This document shows positions 51,393-59,738 of a DNA stretch of 64,000 nucleotides, in pieces. This stretch comes from JBEBVQ01 sp037190845 (GTDB lineage: Bacteria; Bacteroidota; Bacteroidia; Chitinophagales; Chitinophagaceae), in assembly GCA_037190845.1 (NCBI GenBank), contig JBBCJI010000005.1, positions 186,001-250,000 of the forward strand, written 5' to 3'. How positions within the stretch are numbered: the first letter of the stretch is position 1; each line of letters starts with the position of its first letter. Position numbers and translations under genes: made by a program. The notes under the pieces are model-generated. The model did no database searches. It saw only the letters and a list, made by a program, of their open reading frames with translations, and had not been told where the DNA came from.

Positions 51393-52313
51393 TTGGCAAC
51401 GAACTCTTCCTATAAGCAACCCATTCTGATGATGTCGGCTATATCGGCCGGTTATCTGCTGCTGTCTTATCTGCTGGTGGGGTTTAAGACCGACCAGTTG
51501 TTTCTGATCGGACTTGTTAACACGCTTTATTTTGCCACCCCGGTCACCCGGAAGCTGGTTCTTTCTTTCGCCGCATTTATTGTTTTCTGGGTGGTCTTCG
51601 ATTATATGAAAGCCTTTCCCAACTACCTGGTCAATGAGGTGCGTATTGAATCACTTTATAACCTTGAGAAGAGTTGGTTTGGTATCGGTTACCAGGGAGA
51701 GATGCTGACACCTAACGAATTTATGGCGAGGCATACGCATGTTGTTGTGGATGTGCTTTCCGGACTGTTTTACCTTTCCTGGGTGCCCGTGCCGATCGGG
51801 CTGACGATCTGGTTTTTCTTCACCCGGAAGCCGGAAGCGATTCATTTGTCATTTACTTTCCTGCTGGTCAATCTCGTTGGCTTTATGCTTTATTACCTGT
51901 ATCCTGCTGCGCCGCCCTGGTATGTACAGGATCACGGTTTTGCTTTTAATGCTGCCACTCCCGGCAGCGCAGCGGGGCTCACCCGTTTTGATGAGGCGCT
52001 GGGTATCCACCTTTTCCGATCCATGTATGAAAAGAGCTCGAATGTTTTTGCGGCAATGCCTTCCCTGCATGCGGCGTATCCGGTAGTGGCGCTGTTTTAC
52101 AGCTTACGGAATAAGCCGGGCATTGCCAGTATTTTTATCGCCTTTTCTATGGTGGGTATATGGGGATCGGCGGTTTACTCCAACCATCACTACATTCTGG
52201 ATGTGATTGGCGGAGTAAGCTGTGCATTGGTGGGGATCGGATTGTATTGGCTGTTGTATAATCATGCCGGTTTCTTCAGGCGTTTTACGGATGGGTTTAT
52301 CCGGAGGATTTGA
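51393..52313 (+). CDS. PAP2/Aur1-like membrane enzyme, candidate inositol phosphorylceramide synthase
   Basis: 306 residues from a TTG start 7 bp after the DUF4833 stop. About six helices. The catalytic motifs are MPSLHAAYPV with H226 and SNHHYILDVIGG with H266 and D270; the preceding YPAAPPWY at 170-177 is also a mark of Aur1-type inositol phosphorylceramide synthases. These enzymes transfer phosphoinositol from phosphatidylinositol to ceramide at the outer face of the membrane. All upstream steps are in the same operon, which supports the role; a plain phosphatidate phosphatase is the alternative. It is the last gene of the locus. Confidence 0.88.
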   Translation: MATNSSYKQPILMMSAISAGYLLLSYLLVGFKTDQLFLIGLVNTLYFATPVTRKLVLSFAAFIVFWVVFDYMKAFPNYLVNEVRIESLYNLEKSWFGIGYQGEMLTPNEFMARHTHVVVDVLSGLFYLSWVPVPIGLTIWFFFTRKPEAIHLSFTFLLVNLVGFMLYYLYPAAPPWYVQDHGFAFNAATPGSAAGLTRFDEALGIHLFRSMYEKSSNVFAAMPSLHAAYPVVALFYSLRNKPGIASIFIAFSMVGIWGSAVYSNHHYILDVIGGVSCALVGIGLYWLLYNHAGFFRRFTDGFIRRI

Positions 52314-52452
52314 TACACAAGGGGAAGGATTTGCTAACGGCTATGGCCGGTTAATTAAGATTAGCTGTATTGGGTAGCGTTTATTGACCCTGTTGTATTG
52401 AGTGGCATCTAATGTCTGGATGACAAAACAAATCCATTTGCTCCTGCTTCAT

Positions 52453-52484
52453 GTTTAATGTTACTGAATTCGGTAACATTAAAC
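52453..52484. other. 32-bp near-perfect palindrome between convergent genes
   Basis: Arms GTTTAATGTTAC (52453-52464) and GTAACATTAAAC (52473-52484) enclose TGAATTCG, itself palindromic except at one pair. It lies between the PAP2 and LytTR genes, which converge. A bidirectional terminator without a T-run, a cruciform or a protein site are possible. Confidence 0.6.
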
Positions 52485-52520
52485 CTCCTCCACAATCTTG
52501 CAAAAGAGACAGTTTAAAAC

Positions 52521-53276
52521 CTACCCCGCCAGCCAGTCCAGAAAATGCGGCATCTTCTCCTTGCTCACGGTAATAGATTCTTCAAACGGGACCTTCAGAC
52601 TCACGGATACTTTCCGGGAAAGGTATTGAGAAGCGTCCAACACAGCCTCCCGGTTGATCACGTATTGCCTGTTGGCGCGGTAAAACATGTTTCCTCCCAT
52701 TTGCTGGATCTCTTCCAGCGTCTTGCTGATCAGGTAGGTCTTCTGGGTAAATGTATAAATATGCGTGATCTCGTTCCGGATATAACAAACCGCAATCTCC
52801 TCCAGCTTCACCGGGATGATCTTGTCTTTATGGTGTACCAGCAGCGCGGGCGACTTTGTGTGCTGCTGCTGAAATAGCTGTATGAGGTTGCTTAGCGAAT
52901 GCTCCGCCGGTGTGAATGAAGAACGGAGCGCTTTGTACTTGCTGAGTGCGTCAATGATGATCTGTTCGTCGAATGGCTTCAGGATATAGTGGATCCCGTT
53001 TGCCTTAAACGCATGCATGGTATATTCATCGTAAGCCGTACAAAAGATAATGGGCGCTTTCACTGCGACGGTCTGGAAAATCTCAAAGCTCAATCCGTCG
53101 CCTAACTGAATATCACTGAATATCAGATCCGGAACCGGGTTTGTACGGAAGTACTGTGTCGCTTCATTTACTGAATGCAGCACGGCTACAACGCTTGCTT
53201 CGGGCTCCACCTGGGAGATCACATCTTTCAGGTCTTCGGCCGTGAGGCGTTCATCTTCAATGATAACGATATTCAT
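52521..53276 (-). CDS. LytTR-family response regulator
   Basis: 251 residues. The receiver domain has D8-E9 region acidic residues, phospho-acceptor D55 in LIFSDIQLGDG, and K in ILKPFDE. Residues 135-251 form the LytTR DNA-binding domain (LLVHHKDKIIPVKLEEIAVCYI and MFYRANRQYVINREAVLDASQYL). LytTR proteins bind pairs of ~9-bp direct repeats about two helical turns apart, which matches the 31-bp elements at 55056-55086 and 62269-62299. It lies 1 bp after its sensor gene, in an operon with HdeD. Confidence 0.93.
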   Translation of the reverse strand: MNIVIIEDERLTAEDLKDVISQVEPEASVVAVLHSVNEATQYFRTNPVPDLIFSDIQLGDGLSFEIFQTVAVKAPIIFCTAYDEYTMHAFKANGIHYILKPFDEQIIIDALSKYKALRSSFTPAEHSLSNLIQLFQQQHTKSPALLVHHKDKIIPVKLEEIAVCYIRNEITHIYTFTQKTYLISKTLEEIQQMGGNMFYRANRQYVINREAVLDASQYLSRKVSVSLKVPFEESITVSKEKMPHFLDWLAG

Positions 53277-53277
53277 G

Positions 53278-54342
53278 TTACAGCATTTTTAAACTTACGG
53301 AAAAAGTACTGCCGTTGTCGTCGATCTTAATGTCGCCGCCGGCAAGTATCCGGTAGCGCTCCTTGAGATTCGACAAGCCATTACCGGTAGAATGTTCCAC
53401 CACTTTCTTTACCTGCCGGTTATTCGTCACTATGATCCGGTCTCCTTCCCGTGTAATCCGGATCTCCAACGGATGAGCTTCTGTAAGCTCGTTGTGCTTA
53501 ATGGCATTTTCCAGCAGCGGTTGCAACGAAAAGAAAGGCAGTTTACGGTGTAATACTTCGTCCGCCTCTGGTATTTCTACTGTATAGCGGAGTGCATCTC
53601 CAAACCTGATTTTCTGCATTTCCATATAGTCATTGCAAACCTTCAATTCCTCTTTTACCGTAGCGATACCGGAGGTGTTGGTGGTCACTGAAGCCCTCAG
53701 AAAATCGGAAAGGCGAAGCAGGTAAGCCTCAGCCGTCTGCGGATATTTTTTGATCAGCGACTTTAATATATTCAGGGCGTTGAACAGGAAATGCGGCTGT
53801 ATCTGCTGGCGCAGCAATTGGTTCGCCGTTTCCGCATTGGTCGTCTTCAGCTTAAGCAGTTCCATTTCAATGCGACTGCGTTCGTATTGATGCAGGATGT
53901 TATTCTGGATCAGGAATATAAACGCATAATGCAACAGGCTCATAACCGGGAGGTACACAAAAGCCCGCCAACCCCTTGTGTTATGAAAAGCCTTTAACGT
54001 ATGCTCATCAAGGCAGAATAAGATTCCTTCATGGCACAGATAACGAAAGGCCATAAAATACAAACTGACATAGATGATACTCAACAGATAGCCGGTTACA
54101 AATATTTTTCGTCCCGTTTTACCTGTGTATATAGCTTTCCTGGCATGATAATAACTGAGCAGGCAGACATTGGTGAAAAAGATCACCGAAGAAAGAATAA
54201 TCATCGGTATCGTTCGCACCAGCGCAACCTTGTAATCCGGTTCAAACATAATGCCTATGATCATTGCAGACAGCATAAAAAACAAGATAAGCCGTCCGCT
54301 GTGTCTGATGAGGTATTTGACCAGTAATCTATCGCGTGTCAT
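53278..54342 (-). CDS. LytS-type sensor histidine kinase
   Basis: 354 residues. Four membrane helices in the first ~150 residues with no large extracytoplasmic domain, then a helical linker and the His_kinase domain with H184 in QIQPHFLFNALNIL. The ATPase part shows LPFFSLQPLLENAIKHN and GNGLSNLKERYR. It should phosphorylate the LytTR regulator encoded immediately downstream. The signal is probably sensed at or in the membrane. It starts 24 bp after the HdeD gene. Confidence 0.93.
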   Translation of the reverse strand: MTRDRLLVKYLIRHSGRLILFFMLSAMIIGIMFEPDYKVALVRTIPMIILSSVIFFTNVCLLSYYHARKAIYTGKTGRKIFVTGYLLSIIYVSLYFMAFRYLCHEGILFCLDEHTLKAFHNTRGWRAFVYLPVMSLLHYAFIFLIQNNILHQYERSRIEMELLKLKTTNAETANQLLRQQIQPHFLFNALNILKSLIKKYPQTAEAYLLRLSDFLRASVTTNTSGIATVKEELKVCNDYMEMQKIRFGDALRYTVEIPEADEVLHRKLPFFSLQPLLENAIKHNELTEAHPLEIRITREGDRIIVTNNRQVKKVVEHSTGNGLSNLKERYRILAGGDIKIDDNGSTFSVSLKML

Positions 54343-54366
54343 GGATCCGTATTTCCGGGGTGTAAG

Positions 54367-54993
54367 TTAATATGTTATTACCTCATATTCGCTTTCGTCG
54401 AGATCGTGTATCTGATCTCTTGTATCATCGGCTACTTTTTTGATCTTCTTCAGGAACAATGAAAACAGGATGCTGATCATTCCGGCAAAAAGAAACGACA
54501 TCCCTGTAAGTACCACCAAAGACATACCCGCGATCATGGGTTGTGCCGACAATAGCAACGCTATCATTATTCCCAGACCACTTAGTACCGCAAGCGTAAA
54601 CCAGTTGCGTGCTCCGGCTTGTTTCATGTCAAATGAAAGAAACAGTCCCTGTATTGCCTTCAGCATCAGCCCGAAAGTTACAAACAGTGCCAGCATGAAA
54701 GCCGAAATAGCAGGGTTAGTCAGCAAAAACAGACCCACACCCAATACCATGCCTGCACCCAGGATGTGAAGCCAGTTGCTCTGTATCTTTTTCCGGTTAC
54801 GGATATAGAAAGTCAGTTCCAGTACGCCCGAGATCACAAACGAGATGCTGAAGAAACGTACCAGCACTGCATAAGTGGCTGCAGGGACATTAAAGATATA
54901 GATGCCGAGCAAAGTCAGCAATACACCGGTAATCAAAGGGATATACCAATGCCGGATCGTCCGGGACATTTTTTGAAACATATTTCGCTGCAT
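54367..54993 (-). CDS. HdeD/DUF308 family membrane protein
   Basis: 208 residues with about six helices in three similar hairpins (GVLLTLLGIYIFNVPAATYAVLVRF, GAGMVLGVGLFLLTNPAISA, SGLGIMIALLLSAQPMIAGM), the DUF308 pattern. HdeD is linked to acid tolerance in E. coli; here its function is not defined. The C-terminus is acidic and cytoplasmic. It is the first gene of the operon with LytS and LytTR. Its promoter carries a LytTR-like direct repeat that also occurs before the RND efflux operon, suggesting a membrane-stress response. Confidence 0.88.
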   Translation of the reverse strand: MQRNMFQKMSRTIRHWYIPLITGVLLTLLGIYIFNVPAATYAVLVRFFSISFVISGVLELTFYIRNRKKIQSNWLHILGAGMVLGVGLFLLTNPAISAFMLALFVTFGLMLKAIQGLFLSFDMKQAGARNWFTLAVLSGLGIMIALLLSAQPMIAGMSLVVLTGMSFLFAGMISILFSLFLKKIKKVADDTRDQIHDLDESEYEVITY

Positions 54994-55014
54994 GTTGAAA
55001 CTATTTTAATCATA

Positions 55015-55086
55015 CAAAAATGTTACAGAAACCTGTTTTCTAAACATGCCATTGTCCTCAAACAGACAAAATACGGTGTGAACAGG
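55015..55086 (-). promoter_or_regulatory. HdeD-LytS-LytTR promoter with LytTR-like direct repeats
   Basis: The minus strand has CCTGTTCAC and TCTGTTTGA with GTT cores 20 bp apart (55056-55086), then a weak -7 box ATTTTTG (55015-55021), 22 bases before the ATG. The 31-bp block matches 62269-62299 at 24 positions, and both sit 41 bp from the -7 box. Confidence 0.6.
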
Positions 55087-55182
55087 TATTGAGGAGAGCT
55101 GTTTTATGCACATAGGAAGCTGACGCTTTATGCCTTTGACAACAGGAGACAGATCTATACGTCATTTATAAAAGCAGATCTT

Positions 55183-55350
55183 ATGGGTATACCTACGAAT
55201 AAAAGCGAATTGCAAGCTGCAATAAAGGTCAGTTATGAAAAAATCGGCAGGGTGTTACAATCCATTCTTCCGGAAAAAACGACGGAACCAGCACTGGAGG
55301 GTCACGCTATACCCTCACAATACTTCGTTCTGTTACCACTACATAGGTAG
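55183..55350 (+). pseudogene. Truncated ClbS/DfsB-family gene remnant
   Basis: A 55-residue reading frame beginning MGIPTNKSELQAAIKVSYEK and reaching PALEGHA matches the first ~42 residues of the ClbS/DfsB four-helix family, normally about 165-180 residues. After GHA the similarity stops and the frame ends within 14 codons. The break lies near the start of a repeat-rich stretch, so the 3' part was probably lost by rearrangement. It is too short for the tables of longer genes. A functional microprotein is unlikely. Confidence 0.55.
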
Positions 55351-55520
55351 CGATGAATAGCGGTAAATTGATTCAAGACAAATGACAATAGGGAATTCTT
55401 CAAAAGGTCAGATACTGTCTGACCAATTCAGATTGAGTTGGTCGCATTATTTGAAACTAATGCGTATTGACGATGAGTAGGAACGTAATTTTTACGAAGT
55501 ATGCCGTGAGTCACAGCCCT

Positions 55521-55567
55521 GTCATCCCTCCTTCGTCGGGATGACAAACGTCTGTTAACCGGATGAG
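55521..55567. repeat. Dispersed GTCATCC repeat, copy C
   Basis: The 25-bp palindromic core GTCATCCC-N9-GGGATGAC is at 55521-55545. The following AAACGTCTGTTAACCGGATGA matches 62714-62734 closely, and the preceding GAGTCACAGCCCT matches GAATCACAACGGT of copy B. Confidence 0.65.
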
Positions 55568-55652
55568 GGGAAATAGATGCTACCGGGTACCGCTAATGTT
55601 GCTTTCTCACGACAGTAAGGGTTAATATTGTCGTTTTCTCCACTTCAATACA

Positions 55653-56453
55653 TCAATAAGCGATAGAAAGCAGCGGTATTCTGCCATTAGAAGCCATCGC
55701 CCGGGTTTTGCTGCGGTGTACCATAGATGCCCAGAACCCATACTTATGCGGTGTCATGATGAGCAGGTCTGCATTGATCTGTCCTGCCTCCTGACGTATG
55801 GCGGCAATGACAGACGCTGAACGCACGTTCTTATAAATATAGGAAACACCTTCAAAATGCTTGCCAAGTAAGGCTTCTTCCTGCAATCTCCGGACAGCAT
55901 CTCCCACAAAGAATATTTCTACTGCGGCGCCGAACAGCCGCGCATAAGTCTTAACCGTATCCAGCACCTGTGCGTGGATGCCGCGGGTCAGATCACATGC
56001 AAAAAGTATTTTCCTGATGCCGGAGTAGGTCGCAGATGCCGGTACGGAAAGAATAGGAAACCTTAGCTTGTATATTGCGGCTGTTGTGGTATTACCAAGC
56101 ATGTCCTGCTCAAATGATTTTTCAGGCATGCCCATCACTAATATCGAACCATCGTATTGTTCTATGACGCTGGTGACCTCTTCCGTAAAATCCCCCATAC
56201 GTACTTCTGCAATGATCTCTACCTGATACTCCGATGCCAATCGCATTGCCTGTTTGTCGGCCTCTTCTTTTCGCCGTGTGATCGTACGCGCTATCTCCGG
56301 TGCGGTAACGAGTGAACCGGATGCATGGGCGGATAGTTTGTGCAAGTGAAACAGAATAATCCTGGCGTTGATGACGCTTGCCGCATCTATCGCATATTGC
56401 GTGGCATTGTCGGCTATGGGAGAAAAGTCAGTCGCTACAATAAATGTTTGCAT
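55653..56453 (-). CDS. Tandem-domain universal stress protein
   Basis: 266 residues from ATG 56453 (MQTFIVATDFSPIADNA); a start at 56507 would add 18 residues running into the hairpin upstream. Two Usp domains are seen: the first with FIVATDFS and GSILVMGMPEKS, the second with KILFACDLTRG and ADLLIMTPHKYGFWASMVHRS followed by the basic end. The GxxG ATP site is poorly kept, so nucleotide binding is uncertain. It follows the RND transporter after 75 bp and is likely part of the efflux operon, though the hairpin between them may lower its level. Confidence 0.9.
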   Translation of the reverse strand: MQTFIVATDFSPIADNATQYAIDAASVINARIILFHLHKLSAHASGSLVTAPEIARTITRRKEEADKQAMRLASEYQVEIIAEVRMGDFTEEVTSVIEQYDGSILVMGMPEKSFEQDMLGNTTTAAIYKLRFPILSVPASATYSGIRKILFACDLTRGIHAQVLDTVKTYARLFGAAVEIFFVGDAVRRLQEEALLGKHFEGVSYIYKNVRSASVIAAIRQEAGQINADLLIMTPHKYGFWASMVHRSKTRAMASNGRIPLLSIAY

Positions 56454-56470
56454 CGTTTTTTGTTTTGGGA

Positions 56471-56521
56471 ACGACGACCCCCTGTGCGCTGTGAAAGCAT
56501 ATCTCACAGGGGGCGCGTCGT
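56471..56521 (-). other. Long hairpin between the RND and USP genes
   Basis: Minus-strand arms CGACG..CCCCCTGTG and CACAGGGGG..CGTCG (15 base pairs in all with a small bulge) enclose an 18-nt loop, 7 bases after the RND stop codon. No T-run follows, so partial termination or mRNA processing is more likely than full stop. Confidence 0.6.
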
Positions 56522-56528
56522 AACTTGT

Positions 56529-59500
56529 TTAGTATTCCTTTACGTCTTTATGTTCGTATGGCTCAACCGCCAGTTCATCTACGCTCAGTCCGGGCTTATC
56601 CATGCCCAGCCGGTGCATGATCGAGTCAAAGAGGTGATAGATCACCGGTACTACAACGAGGGTCAGGAAGAGCGAACTGATCAGACCTCCGATGATCACC
56701 CATGCCAGTCCGTTCTTCAGTTCTGCACCTGCACCGGATGCCATCGCGATGGGCAACATGCCGATCACCATCGCAATCGTAGTCATCAGGATCGGACGCA
56801 ACCTGGCTTTGTTGGCCAGCACCAGAGCCTCAAACGTACTCTTGCCTTCTGCCTTAAGCTGGTTGGTAAAGTCTACCAGGATGATCGCATTCTTGGCCAC
56901 CAGACCGATCAGCATGATCAGACCCAGTATCGTGAAGATGTTGAGTGAGTTGTTCGTCAGCGCCAGGGCCAGCAAGGCGCCGATAATACTCAGCGGTATC
57001 GACATCAACACCACGAGCGGATACACAAAGCTGTTATACAGCGCCACCATGATGAAGTAAACAAGTACCACGGATATTAACAGGGCGATCAGCAGTGAAC
57101 CGAAGCCTTCCGACTGACTCTCCATGTCCCCGCCCCAGATATAACTCACCCCGGAAGGTTTAGGTACATCTTTCAAGGCTACTTCAAGATCTGCGACCAC
57201 GTCGCTGGCCGTACGTCCGATGCTTTGTGACTGCACCTTTACTGATGTGCTCTTGTCTCTTCTTTCCAACTGGCTGGGTCCGGAACTCTCCGTGACCAAG
57301 GCGAATTGAGACAAAGTAACCAGCTCGCCGCGGCTGTTGGTAAACTTGATATTACTCACATCATCCACATTCTGCCGGTCATAATCATCAAAGCGCACAT
57401 TGATGTCATACTCATACTGCCCCTGACGATACTTGCCGTCTGTATTGCCGTTAAAGGCCAGCTGCATTGTAGCGCCCACGGTTTGAAGATTCAGTCCGAG
57501 GGCTGTCATCTTATCCCTGTCCACCTTTACGGAGATCTCAGGGTTCCCGGCTTCAGCGGAAAGTTTTGATTCGGCAGCACCAGGTATCTTTTTCAGGATA
57601 TCCAGTACGGTATTGGCATAAGCAGTTACACTATCCAGATCGGATCCCGTAACGATCATTTCTATAGAGGCAAGCTTTGCCATCCCAATGATATTTACCG
57701 GGGCGGTCTTCACTTTGGCGCCGAGGAGCAGTTTTTCCAGATCCTGCTTCACTTTCGCTGCATAGATGTCCGAGGGGTCTTTTCGGCGCTTTTTGTCCAC
57801 CAGCTTCACTGTGATCTCTGACTGGTACGCAGGAGCAAGTGAAGCACCCATGCCGCTGCTCGATTGTCCTACCGTGGCAATGATAGATACCACTTCCGGT
57901 TTGGAGGCCAGATAATCTTCTGCTTTGCGTGTAAGCTGGTTTGTTTGTTCGATGGATACATCTTTCGGTAATTCTATCTGCACGAGAAATTCTCCCCGGT
58001 CTCCTTCAGGCATAAACTCTGCACTGATAAACTTGTTGGAAATCAGGCTGAAGGATCCGAATAGTAACGCAGTCACCACACCGAGGGTGATCAGCTTGTG
58101 ATTGATCGACCATTTCAGCAGTCCGGCGATCCAGTTGGTGAAACGTTCCAGTTGTTTTTCAAAAGCCAGGATTGCCTTTCCGAATACATTCTTGCCGGTG
58201 ATGTGCTCCAGCTTACCAAAGCGGGAGGTCATCAAAGGTACCAGCGTAAATGAAGTGAGCAGCGAAAGTAATACCGCAATAACCACCACCAGACAGAATT
58301 CCCTCAGGATCATTGCCACCATACCTCCGCTGAATGATATCGGGAGGAACACCACTACGATTACGAGGGTAATAGAGATAACGGTAAATCCGATTTCCTT
58401 TGCTCCGTCGATAGAGGCCCGTACTTTATTCTTGCCCATTTCCATGTGCCGGTAGATATTCTCAATGACCACGATGGCGTCATCCACGAGAATACCGACC
58501 ACGAGCGAGAGGGCGATCAACGACATCAGGTTGAGCGAAAAGCCGAGCAGCATCATGCCGATAAAAGTGGCTACCAGCGAAACCGGGATCGCGATCATTA
58601 CAATCAGGGCATTCCGGAAGCTATGCAGGAACAAAAGCATGATCGCAGCTACCAGTACGATGGCCAGCACAAGGTCAATGATCACTGCATTGGCAGATGC
58701 CAGCGTATATTCAGACCCATCGTTGGCGATTTTGATCTGCACGCCTTCTTTTTCATATTCCTTATGTATGGAGGAAAGGATCTTTTTGATTTCCTTACTT
58801 ACCTCAACGGCATTCGCATCAGATTGTTTGATCACCTGCATGGCCAGGGCATTCTTCCGGTCTACACGGGCAATCTTCTCTACGTCTTTTTGTGTATCCT
58901 GTACGTCAGCGATATCTGAAAGACGAATCTGGGCGCCGTCCTTGCCCGTTGCGACAACCAGGTTGCGCAGCTCATCCACAGAAGCGTATTTGCCGGCGAG
59001 GCGTACCAGGATATCCTGTTTCTTGGATTTTACACTGCCGGTAGGAAAGTCAAGATTAGCAGCCATAATAGCCTGATGTACCTGTGCAATCGATAAACCG
59101 TATCCTTCCAGTCGTGCTGCATTGATATTCACCTGGATTTCTCTTTCCTGTCCGCCGATCAGGTTCACCTGGGCCACACCATTTACCCTCGAAAGCCGGG
59201 GCTGTATCCGCTTGTCTATCAGGTCATAAAAGGAGGCGTCATCCATTTTGGAGGTAGCCGCCATCGTAATGATCGGCAGATCTTCTGTGGAGAATTTATT
59301 CAGTGAAGGTGTTTTGGCATCATCCGGGAGATCAGAAAGAATGGCGTTGATCTTACGTTGTGCGTCGTTGAGCGATATGTCCACATCTGCATTGTCCGTC
59401 AGTGTGATCGTAATCATTGACAGGCTTTCGTAGGAGGTCGCATCAATTTTCTTGATGTTCTCCATGGTGGCCACAGCGTCTTCGATTTTTTTGGTGACGG

Positions 59501-59684
59501 TATTCTCCACTTCACCCGGAGATGCTCCGGGATAGGTGGTCGTGATGGAGATGACGCCCGGCGAAAATTTCGGGAGCAGCTCATAGTTGAGCGAGAAGTA
59601 ACTCAAAGCGCCAAACAGGGTCAAAGCGATAAAGACGACAATGGCCAGCACGGGACGCTTGATGGATATATTAGCGAGTTGCAT
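56529..59684 (-). CDS. RND multidrug efflux transporter (HAE1/AcrB-like)
   Basis: 1051 residues, full length, 12 helices with two large periplasmic loops. Start IKRPVLAIVVFIALTLFGALSY is typical. The proton relay is kept: VVGILVDDAIVVIENIYRHM carries the DD pair of helix 4, and a lysine lies in helix 10 (LIGLVAKNAIILVDF). This pattern fits the hydrophobe/amphiphile branch rather than heavy-metal exporters. It is the third gene after TolC and MFP genes, all on the minus strand, and pumps compounds from the inner membrane out of the cell. Gap to the MFP gene is 54 bp. Confidence 0.96.
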   Translation of the reverse strand: MQLANISIKRPVLAIVVFIALTLFGALSYFSLNYELLPKFSPGVISITTTYPGASPGEVENTVTKKIEDAVATMENIKKIDATSYESLSMITITLTDNADVDISLNDAQRKINAILSDLPDDAKTPSLNKFSTEDLPIITMAATSKMDDASFYDLIDKRIQPRLSRVNGVAQVNLIGGQEREIQVNINAARLEGYGLSIAQVHQAIMAANLDFPTGSVKSKKQDILVRLAGKYASVDELRNLVVATGKDGAQIRLSDIADVQDTQKDVEKIARVDRKNALAMQVIKQSDANAVEVSKEIKKILSSIHKEYEKEGVQIKIANDGSEYTLASANAVIIDLVLAIVLVAAIMLLFLHSFRNALIVMIAIPVSLVATFIGMMLLGFSLNLMSLIALSLVVGILVDDAIVVIENIYRHMEMGKNKVRASIDGAKEIGFTVISITLVIVVVFLPISFSGGMVAMILREFCLVVVIAVLLSLLTSFTLVPLMTSRFGKLEHITGKNVFGKAILAFEKQLERFTNWIAGLLKWSINHKLITLGVVTALLFGSFSLISNKFISAEFMPEGDRGEFLVQIELPKDVSIEQTNQLTRKAEDYLASKPEVVSIIATVGQSSSGMGASLAPAYQSEITVKLVDKKRRKDPSDIYAAKVKQDLEKLLLGAKVKTAPVNIIGMAKLASIEMIVTGSDLDSVTAYANTVLDILKKIPGAAESKLSAEAGNPEISVKVDRDKMTALGLNLQTVGATMQLAFNGNTDGKYRQGQYEYDINVRFDDYDRQNVDDVSNIKFTNSRGELVTLSQFALVTESSGPSQLERRDKSTSVKVQSQSIGRTASDVVADLEVALKDVPKPSGVSYIWGGDMESQSEGFGSLLIALLISVVLVYFIMVALYNSFVYPLVVLMSIPLSIIGALLALALTNNSLNIFTILGLIMLIGLVAKNAIILVDFTNQLKAEGKSTFEALVLANKARLRPILMTTIAMVIGMLPIAMASGAGAELKNGLAWVIIGGLISSLFLTLVVVPVIYHLFDSIMHRLGMDKPGLSVDELAVEPYEHKDVKEY

Positions 59685-59738
59685 TGCTTTTGTTTTAGAT
59701 TAATTCAGATAATGCTGTTGCAGTTTTTCGGTGGTGTG

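Larger units (their letters stand above)
54994..55652. other. Intergenic region between HdeD and the USP gene
   Basis: About 660 bases. It contains the LytTR-like promoter (55015-55086), a truncated ClbS/DfsB gene (55183-55350), a small inverted repeat GGTCAGA-TACTG-TCTGACC (55406-55424) and a dispersed repeat (55521-55567). About 80 bases before the USP stop show nothing recognisable. Confidence 0.65.

Noticed and set aside
58465..59076. A 203-codon plus-strand frame inside the RND gene
   Set aside because: The opposite strand encodes uninterrupted AcrB-like sequence; the plus frame is Ser/Thr-rich and featureless.
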